NCBI RefSeq assembly: GCF_008831285.2
Contig: NC_045144.1
Location: forward strand, 10,829,672 to 10,893,671
DNA from: Nymphaea colorata
Taxonomy: Eukaryota > Streptophyta > Magnoliopsida > Nymphaeales > Nymphaeaceae
Direction: 5' to 3'
DNA: 64,000 nucleotides
This document shows positions 56,158-64,000 of the stretch, in pieces. Numbering within the stretch: position 1 is the stretch's first letter; each line of letters starts with the position of its first letter. The position numbers and the translations under genes were made by a program. The notes beneath the pieces were generated by a model, which saw nothing but the letters and a program-made list of their open reading frames with translations, was not told where the DNA came from and did not search any database.

Positions 56158-57934
56158 TCTAATGTGACACTCGACATTTTTGCAGGTGGGCCGGATTGGG
56201 TCCAGACCCGGGCTCGAACCCACCCCTGCAAAGAGCCCGATGTGGGGGCACTTCTCACTTGCCTTCCTCAGTGGCTCACTCTTCTTTGTTCTCTCGTCTC
56301 GCTGGTGGGTAGGCGTTACAGAGAAGCAGGAGGCCAGAAAGAGCAGCAGCAGCAGTGGCAGCACACAGGTGAGCAATGACAGTCTCTCCCCGTTTCTTCT
56401 TTCTTTTTCTCTTCATGCTCACATTGTTCTCTGTCATTTTTCTTTCCTTTTTGTTCTGAGCCTTCTCTGATTGGTCTCTCTCTCCCTCTCACTCCCGCAT
56501 GCTCTCATGACCATGATGCGATTGAATTGTTATGAGATAAATTTTGTTTTAAAAATTACTATGCAATTGCATGTGCATGCTAGAAATGATAACTTCTTAT
56601 GACAGATTAGGTAGGGTATCGAGTCAAGTATCTCCTTAACTCCGATTGAGCAGTAGAAAACATCCTAGAATGATAATTACATCGGATAACTACAAGCCAA
56701 TCACGGATTGAGACTACTCTCTATGGTTTGGCTAAGTTTTGAAAGATGTTGATGTGTTTGATTAATGTGAATGTTGTGATATGTTGCATATCTATTGTCA
56801 TGGGCATTATGCAAATGAATGAACTTGAAGGGTAGTTGTAACCCGTAATGTTATGATATCTAGCTACGAATGTTGACTATATGTGTTGTCATCGTGTGGA
56901 GGCATTTGAAGGTATGGATGTACTCGTGAAGTGAACCAACCTCATGAGCTAGCCGGTCATATTGTGAATGTGCTTTTATAATGATAAGTAAGAAAGAATT
57001 ATAGATGAGAGGCCAGTGGGTTGTGGCAATGTGTTTGAAAGATGTCCAACCTTCGCCACTGGTCTTGCCTGTTAGAGAGCGTAGCCGGTGCAAGGCCCCA
57101 AGGTATCGTTGTGTGATGTGCTTGGAGTGTTGGGCTCCTATCTTCCCAAACTGGGTGTCATAGGGAAAGCTGAGCAACTCTCCTTGAAATTCATACATCC
57201 ATGGATGATTGCTCTTCTGCTGCAGTTTGAATGGATGAATCCATATCGTTTTGGGCCACCACTGGGGTTGTCTTCCGACTATAGGTCGCCTGTGGTGTGG
57301 AACTATCAATTCACTACAGCTAATGTAAATGAAAAGAATGTGAATGAAGTGAATGTGATTGTTAAATGTGTTTTTTGTGGCCATTGAGAGACCTTTACAT
57401 GTCGGGGTATATGTGAGGGGCTTCCATGACAAGTCATGAGATTGCATGCCCCATCAAGACATGATAGTGGTTTGCTTTTGTAATTGTTATATTCCAGATT
57501 TGAGCCATTACCTTAAAGGGTTATGGATTTATCTGGTTTGTTGCCATACTGCGAAGGCTAAGCCTTCAGTTGTTTTTCTTTTTCATGTTTTGGCAGACCC
57601 AAGGCAACATGTTGATCAGATGGCTGAACTCACATCCTACTAGGAAGGTTTTGGGTCTATTGTAGTGCCGACGCATCATGTTTTGGTTTCATTGATACAT
57701 TGTTTTTGTTAGGCATAAATGTTGTCATTTGAGGCATTTTGTCATATGTAATATTGAGAAATATGTGTAATTTTTATATGAACTGAAATTATTATATAAT
57801 GAAAAGTTGCCCCATTGTTTTTGACTTGCATAGATCCTTTCTTTTTTTATCGTTGTGTCGTTGCACCTCAATGTTTTATGTTTTAACAAAAAAAAAGTTA
57901 GTTGAGGGTCAAAGTGTTGGGGTGTAACATCTAA
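56158..57934. repeat. probable solo LTR of a Ty3/gypsy-type element (56163-57929)
   Basis: The block starts TGTGACACTCGAC, ends GTTGGGGTGTAACA (TG...CA) and is flanked by a perfect 5-base duplication TCTAA (56158-56162 and 57930-57934). TGTTACACCCC on the other strand is a common start of plant gypsy LTRs. No gag or pol sequence is present and only one LTR is there, so recombination between two LTRs is the simplest reading. Its segment at about 56535-56645 is closely similar to 63885-64000. Orientation was not decided. Confidence 0.75.
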
Positions 57935-58620
57935 CTTGCTTGGAATAGAAGTATGCTATTCACAAAGACAACATTTGCTATCAAAGATAAAGTTTAGATG
58001 GAAATTAGAGATGGTGAACTTCTCAAAAATTCAGTACCTTATTGACAATTTGTTGGTCATTTATCGTACTTGACCATTACTAGGCCTAACTTACCTCATG
58101 CTGTGCATGTTGCTAGTCAATTCCAGCATGCTCCTGTCTGTATGGGAGTTATCATGAGAATGATTTGGCATATAAAGAATACAATCAGTAAGGGAGTCTT
58201 TTATCTACATGATCATCCCTAAGATTGATTTATTATATTGGTATTGATTTCGGAGAAGATGCCAATGACACATTTCTGTGTTTTCTTAGGCTCTTCTTTG
58301 ATCTCACAGAGGTGCAAGGAACAACCAAAGATTTCATCACCATCTACCAAAGCAAAATGTTGTGTGACAACTACTATGAAGATTGTTTGGTTAGCAGGTC
58401 TCATCAAAGATATGGGAATAAGTGTTCAAGAACCCTCTAAATTATATTGTGACAAGAAAAGTACAATCTATATATGCAAGTAATCATACATTTCATAAAA
58501 TAACTAAACATATCGAAATGAACTGCCATTTTGTTTGAGAGGATTTCCCTACAAAGCTATCTGCCATTTTGTTTGAGAGGATTTCCCTACAAAGCTATCT
58601 AGCTACCTTATGTTTCATTA
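57935..58620 (+). mobile_element. copia reverse transcriptase end and RNase H remnant
   Basis: Plus-strand reading gives DGELLKNSVPY, YLTITRPNLPHAVHVASQFQ, RMIWHIKNTISKGVFYLHD, then FLGSSLISQRCKEQPKISS and KIVWLAGLIKDMGISVQEPS with YCDKKSTIYICK. Frame shifts separate them. The solo LTR sits at its left edge. A polypurine tract (AAAAAAGGTGGGGG, about 58719-58732) and TTGTGTTATAG suggest that its 3' LTR starts near 58733. Confidence 0.8.
58523..58598 (+). repeat. perfect 38-base tandem duplication
   Basis: The unit beginning CTGCCATTTTGTTTGAGAGG occurs at 58523-58560 and at 58561-58598 without differences. It lies at the RNase H end of the copia remnant. Confidence 0.95.
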
Positions 58621-58923
58621 GAATTTCAACTTGAGACTTCTTCACTAGAGGACTTGGAGATCCATGTTTTCCTTTTCTTCTTAACAAACTTTCAATAATC
58701 TCACCATAACTATGAAGAAAAAAGGTGGGGGTTGTGTTATAGTTGTAATTGTACTTTATATTTCTTAGTTGTATTGATTTCTTTTTCTTGTGTATCTTTA
58801 TTTTCTATATTTTTAATTTTTGCTATTTTTTTTAATTGAAGTATCAACTGAACTAGCCTCTAGACTCTCCAATAGCTAGATTTCTGTATTAGTTGATTGA
58901 ATATATAGATTTGTATCTATACC

Positions 58924-59600
58924 TTATTGAGTGAAACTTCTAGGGTTTGGCATTGGGGATATAGATTTACATCTATATTTCTCTCTTTGAATTTGTTTTT
59001 CTCTTAGTATTATGTCTCTTGGATCAAACCATTCAGGTTTAAATAAAGCTACTTTATTCCATAATTGTTTCATCTCACCTACATACTCCTTAATAGATTT
59101 ATCTTCTTGTTGGAGACTTGCAATCTTCATTTGAAGGTTGCACATGTAGGCCACATCTTTCATAGTATGTGTTTTTTTAGGAATTCCCAAGCCATCTTTC
59201 ATAGTATGTGTTTTTTTAGGAATTCCCAAGCTTCATGATCAAAATTATGTTTTGCTATTTGACTCATGGTTGTAGTATCAACACAAGCAAGAATCCATGT
59301 AATAATTTTGTGGTGTCCTATCTTCCATTCTTACCATTTTTTCTCATATTCATTGACAACCTTATCTTTTTCGATTCTATCTAGTTCATGGGCTTTTCCA
59401 TCTATGGTTTTGGTTAAGACTAATTGTGGCTCACCTTTAGACCCATCAACAAGTCCCCATAATCCTTTACTTCTAATGAAGTGTTCCATAGTTCTTACCC
59501 ATTGAACATAATTAGATGAAGTAAGTTTAGGAAGATAAATGGAAGTAGTTCTTTCATCCATAATGTGTACCTTGTATAGATGTAGTTGAATTGTCAAGGT
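58924..59600 (-). pseudogene. copia gag remnant
   Basis: Reading gives YLPKLTSSNYVQWVRTMEHF, IRSKGLWGLVDGSKGEP, DGKAHELDRIEKDKVVNEYE (59597-59331). After stops it gives AWEFLKK, AYMCNLQMKIASLQQEDKSI and KEYVGEMKQLWNKVALF. This is a UBN2-type gag lacking its zinc knuckle. It faces the plus-strand copia remnant on its left, so at least one rearrangement or nested insertion lies near 58900. Confidence 0.8.
59154..59231 (+). repeat. 39-base tandem duplication inside copia gag
   Basis: The unit beginning CATCTTTCATAGTATGTGTT occurs at 59154-59192 and 59193-59231. It duplicates 13 gag codons, seen as GIPKKTHTMKD twice in the reading, so the frame is kept. Confidence 0.95.
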
Positions 59601-60252
59601 AGTACTAAGATGAAAACAGCAACAAGAGAGCTTGAGGTAGCACTAGAACAGTCCATGAAATCAGCCAAAAGAGTAAGATAGACAATGCCAAAACAGCCAC
59701 AAAAGTCAGCGACATATCCATAAAAAACAGCTACCAAAAAATCAGCAAGAAGACACCTTTTGTGCAAAACAACAGCCCGTAATAATGTCAAATAGTTGGT
59801 GTGCTTCACAGCTATGAATAGGCAGCAAGAACTGGTTTTTCAGACCTTGAAAATAAGCAAATGAAGAGCCAACCCACGGCTGTCCATTAAACCAGGCCCA
59901 AACTTGATGGTAAAAACACATCAAGAGTTACACTCTTGAATATACCAGCCACTCCAAGAATTCACACAAGGAGAAACCTCAAACTAGATGTGAAAATGAA
60001 CTTGTATTAATCTCAAATGATATACAAAAACAGCTTTAAAGCCCCTACTAAGCAAGCGACCCAAGTCTCTTATTTATAAAGAAAAGGAAAGAAGAAAAGA
60101 GTAAAGAAACTAGCTGTTGGACTGCTCCAACGGCTAAAAATCTTGCCATTGGGAGCAGCCAACAGCTAGTTCTTCCTAGCTGATCAAAAACAAAAATAAA
60201 AAAACAGAAAAATGCAAAGAAAAAGAAGAGAAAATAAATACACAAAAACCTA

Positions 60253-60304
<52 letters not shown>

Positions 60305-61229
60305 CAAATCATAGATCAAACTACTAAGAGTATTTGATTTTTGACAGTACATATAAAATATGCATATATATAATTACATGACGTCTAAACCTTAGATAGT
60401 TAGATTCTAACTGGTCCACCTTAAAGGTGGAAATGTAAGACATCCCACAAGCTTATTCTTAATATCAAAAATTTTTTTGGAGATAATGCCCATAAGTTTA
60501 GTTTTAGAATTTTAGTTTTGTAACTGGGGTTCCAAAATGAGTTGGGTGAAGACATGGTTCAATGATCCAAACTTATTGTTTGTGGATTTTGAGGATTTTG
60601 AGACAGACTTCTCTTTGGGTGAGGAAAATTTGTAAATTCTTCTAGAATAGAGTTTTGACTTTTGAGTTTGGAAATTGAATTGGTTTCGTTTAGAAATGGG
60701 GATGCCAAAGTGGATTTAGAACTTTGGTGAAGATGAGCTTGAATGATAACGAATCATTGTTTGGGAATTTTGGAAGAAATCTTCTCTTTGGGTGAGGTGA
60801 ATTTGTGTATTCCTCAAGGATGAAAAAGCATTGACTCTTGGTTTAGAAATGGAATTGATTTGCACAAGTTTATCTCAACTTGTTTTTGGGCATAGGATAT
60901 TGGTAAAAACAGGATTTTGACATCAAAACCTAATATTTTTTAAATTCTTGGTATCAGGTTCAGGGATATTTTAGAAATTTCTATAGGTTAGCATCTTTAT
61001 AACTTGGTTTTTATATAATTAGAAAATGGTGGAATCTTGGGAAATTTGTTTTTCTAAGTGATTATTGGTTCAAGGGGTTTTGGATTTGGTCAAAGCACTT
61101 GTTTTGGATCTAAGAGCTTCTTTTGAAACCCAACTAGACGACTTTGTCAATAATCATTGATATTTTTAAAATTTCAGAAATGAGATAAGTTTGAAATGAA
61201 CCTACTATTTGATTTGTTTCATTTTTAGT
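59601..61229. other. repeat-rich stretch between copia gag and LINE
   Basis: 59601-60250 is probably leader and LTR-like sequence of the gag remnant, but no primer-binding site or LTR border could be fixed. A (TA)n run of about 22 units fills 60253-60296. Two diverged ~150-base direct repeats follow at about 60540-60690 and 60720-60860; shared words include CTTCTCTTTGGGTGAGG and GAATTGGTTT/GAATTGATTT. Confidence 0.5.
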
Positions 61230-62110
61230 TTCAAGTCAATAGTATGCAGTTTTTGGGGTTTTATTCCAGATGGATTGCTAGAATCATGAAATGTGTAACC
61301 TCTGTGTCTTGTAGAATTCTTGTACATGGAAGGCTGGGAGAGAAGTTCGATGGGAGGCGCAGGCTGCGACAAGGTGATCCTTTGTCCCCCTATCTGTTCC
61401 TTATTGTCATGGAAATGCTTAATAGTCGGCTTATCAAGGAAACGATTAGCAAAAACATCCTTGTACCTAAAATCCGTCATGTGAGGCCTAATGGATATGC
61501 TATGTTGTTTGCTAATGATGTGATTATGGTGGTTAAGGCCACCAAGAGAACTATTACTGCTATAAAAGTTATTTTGCAGGATTTTGAATGCCTTGCTGGC
61601 ATGAAGGTGAACAATCAAAAGTCTAGGAGTTTTGCTAGAACCATGGTTGACTGCCACATGTGGGATACTCAGAGGATCTTACAATGGTCTAGTGGGGACC
61701 TCCCTTCGGAGTATCTTTGGCTACCTCTGTTCTTAGGAAGTCTCACAAAAGATCTTTGCTTGCCACTCCTCACCAAGGTGGAAAAGAGGTTGGCTGGATG
61801 GAAGGCTCAGATCTTGTCCTACGCGGGCCAGTTATGCTTCATCCGGTATGTGTTGATGACCCTGCCTTACTATTGGATGATGACATTTAGATTGCCAAAG
61901 GTCGTGTTAAAGAGAATAGAACAAGCTTATACCAAATTCTTGCGAAAACGAGGAAGACCGTTCAAGACACATGCATCTAGTTAAATGGGAGTGACTGTGT
62001 CTACCTCTAGAGGAAGGAGGAGTTGGAATAAGAAGACTTGAGAATGTGAACAGAGCAATGCTGGGGACCCTTGGGCCAACATGTTTAAGGAGAAATATTT
62101 GAGCTCTCAC
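61230..62110 (+). mobile_element. LINE (L1-type non-LTR retrotransposon) reverse transcriptase fragment
   Basis: An open frame of 246 residues (61244-61984) carries FDGRRRLRQGDPLSPYLFLI, the LRQGDPLSPYLF signature of plant L1-type reverse transcriptases. It also has YAMLFANDVIMVVKA (usual FADD changed to FAND, losing a catalytic Asp), EYLWLPLFLGS and KVEKRLAGWKAQILSYAG. After 61984 the homology continues out of frame (EEGGVGIRRLENVNRAMLG) to about 62075. The endonuclease domain and 5' part are missing. The right end is cut by the LTR that starts at 62113. Confidence 0.9.
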
Positions 62111-62112
62111 AG

Positions 62113-62457
62113 TGTTACATTACTTATTTTGGGTAGGTCGGGTTGGAGCGGGTCCAGACCCGGACCTGAGCTCCACTCGTGAAGGAGCTCGACGTTGACC
62201 CCTCCTTTCCCTCGTCTAGCTCTTCGTTCCTTCCTCTATTGCATCACAAAGATGAAATAGGAGGCGGGAGGAACAACCGACGATAGAGGGTGTTGGAGCG
62301 ACGACGCTTGGGCCAGCGGAGGAAGGGCGACAACTACGGCGGTGTTCTAGCAAGCCCTCTCAGCCTCTCTCTGCTTCTTCCTTCTTCTTTCTTCTCCTTC
62401 TTCCTCCTGCGCAACCCTCTCCCTTCTCCGTCAGTGCCCTCCTTTCACCCGCACACG

Positions 62458-62494
<37 letters not shown>

Positions 62495-64000
62495 CCCCAG
62501 ACTCTTCTGTCTCCTCCTCTTCATCTCCCCATCTCCCCTGCTCGATTTTCCCCTCTCTGTCCATCTCTCCCCTCTATCCGAACCCATTCTACTCGTCTCC
62601 CCTCTCTGTTTGCACTCTCTTCTGCCCACACTCTTACCGGTCGAACTCTCACCTTACCGCCAACTCTCTCCCTCACTGTCTCTCCTGCACTACCCTCTCT
62701 CCACCACTAGACCCATTCTCACCATCTTTCTCTCTCCCTCAACCGAGCGCTTTCCTTCTCTATTTGGGTCTCCTCTCACTTTCAGCGTATGTCGCCTTCA
62801 GCCTTCCTCACAGCCGACTACCTCCTTCTAACGACAGACCCCTCTCTTGAAATCCATTTTCGTTGATTTTTGACTCTTTTGTGGCCTTTAGGTTGGATTG
62901 TAGCTTGTAGACACGTCATTCCCCTCCTACCAGTGAGTTCAACGTTTGAGAGGTGACAACAACAGTTAATCATAGCCATTTGGGGATCAATCAAACATTT
63001 GAGGTGGCGGCCAGGACACTACGACAGTTTGGACTCTAAAATTGGGGTGAGTGAGGCCTAATCGAGCCGAAATTATTTAATTTTTTATGTTAGCATACAT
63101 ATAATTAATGATTGATCATGCTAGACTTAAGATTTGATGATTTAGAATGCATGCTAGCGATGTTGCTATTTTAGAGAAAGTTTAGGATTATTTTAAGACA
63201 AATGAGAATCTACGTGTATAATTATCTTTTTAGTATGATAAGTTGATTTTTGAAGCGATTAGGAAACATGGTAGAGATTTGATGTGGTTGAGAAGATTTA
63301 GAACCGTTTCAGTAAACATGTGGCACATGCGATTGTCGATGGGCGTACTGCATTGTTGGTTGGAAAAGAGCTTGTGAGTTGGGTGTAATTATTGGGAAGA
63401 CGCCTCAACTAAGGAAAACAAGTGAGAAACGTGCATGTGATAAGTCGAATTCAAGTTTTGAGTTCTAATCGTTTGATGGCAACCTCAAAGAGTTGGGAAG
63501 AGACCTTTTTGAGTGCTTTGTGGGTTGATACTACTCGTCGACACCCTCTTGAGGTGATGCCAAGCCTCAATGATTATGTTTCATATTTGTATATATTGTA
63601 AAGCGAAGCGAGTAGAGAACTTATCGCTTGATTGTGTTTGCAGGTGCGCCGGCCACGTCTAGTAGACCTTGAGCGACCAGATTTGAAGCATCAGGCATTT
63701 TGGATATTTTTGGCAACGTGCAACAGGTATGGAGGCATTCCAGGCAAGTCCCTACCTGGGGCCAACTTTAGAATGTGTGATTTCAGAAATATTGGATGTT
63801 GTGATTGTGATGTGATTGAATGATTGTGAGGCAATTGAATGAATGTGCACATGAGAATTGAATGCTTATGTGATATGTTTTTATTTGAAAATTACTACGC
63901 AATTGCATGTGCATGCCAGAATTGATAACTGCTTAGGACAGATGAGGTAGGGTATCGAGTTGAGTATCTCCTCGACCCCAATTGTGCATTAGAAAGCATC
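62113..64000. repeat. second gypsy-type LTR copy, running off the right edge
   Basis: It opens TGTTACATTACTTATTTTGG. Near its start, GGGTCCAGACCCGG resembles GGGTCCAGACCCGG at about 56199 in the solo LTR. At the right edge, AATTGCATGTGCATGCCAGA and AGGTAGGGTATCGAGTTGAG match 56557-56615. The homologous part lies about 1.8 kb from the start here but only 0.4 kb from the start in the solo LTR, so one copy has a large insertion or deletion. The stretch 62340-62830 is C/T-rich, with a (TC)n run at 62462-62491. Frames in it do not resemble a known protein. Confidence 0.6.

Noticed and set aside
57446-57643. Small frame in the gypsy-type solo LTR
   Set aside because: It is inside LTR sequence and without conserved features.
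62290-62850. 186-residue Ser/Pro/Leu-rich frame
   Set aside because: It is a product of CT-rich low-complexity DNA with a (TC)n run inside a probable LTR; a reverse-strand frame exists for the same reason.
1-64000. CRISPR arrays, bacterial operons or prophage-like systems
   Set aside because: The window is eukaryotic nuclear DNA with introns and plant retrotransposons; repeats seen are tandem duplications and LTRs, not spaced CRISPR repeats.

Overview
The window looks like nuclear DNA from a flowering plant with a repeat-rich genome. Evidence for this: Ty1/copia, Ty3/gypsy-type, LINE, hAT and PIF/Harbinger-like elements; copia primer-binding sites complementary to initiator tRNA-Met (TGGTATCAGAGC); GT-AG introns; and fragments of plant-specific gene families. 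I cannot name the species. All calls come from reading the sequence, without database searches.

Three pieces of host gene are recognisable. (1) Positions 7503-11097 (+) hold the last four exons of a STRUBBELIG-RECEPTOR FAMILY (SRF) LRR receptor-like pseudokinase; its 5' exons are not in the window and the sequence to the left is stacked retrotransposons. (2) Positions 13556-14311 (-) hold an intact 251-residue F-box protein, probably with a long spliced 5' leader whose promoter may lie near 17.37 kb. (3) Positions 37343-38086 (-) hold two exon-like blocks of a mitochondrial-carrier gene of the NAD+ transporter (NDT) type, apparently broken.

The rest is mobile DNA. 1-2956 (-): a copia element running off the left edge, inserted in an older copia copy (2957-5162). 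5690-6650 (+): 3' end of another copia, probably inside an SRF intron. 12769-13215 (+): hAT BED-finger remnant. 14535-15254: a hAT-like MITE. 23702-26123: candidate gypsy-type LTR. 26699-28472: a PIF/Harbinger-like non-autonomous element. 29975-34461: a complete hAT element with perfect 8-bp target duplications and a decayed transposase. 34730-35170: copia RT scrap. 38528-41201 (-): an internally deleted copia with two 285-bp LTRs.

43.4-56.2 kb is a four-layer nest: an old copia (-) is split by a hAT-like non-autonomous element (43894-55096), which is split by a copia (-, 43964-54645), which is split by a copia (+, 46109-51701). The three inner layers each have target-site duplications that can be read in the sequence. 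A probable solo gypsy LTR (56163-57929) follows, then copia scraps (57935-59600), a LINE reverse transcriptase (61230-62110) and the start of a second gypsy-type LTR (62113 to the window end).

I found no tRNA, rRNA, CRISPR array or operon-like system. The main interest is the order of transposon insertions and what it did to the SRF and NDT-like genes.
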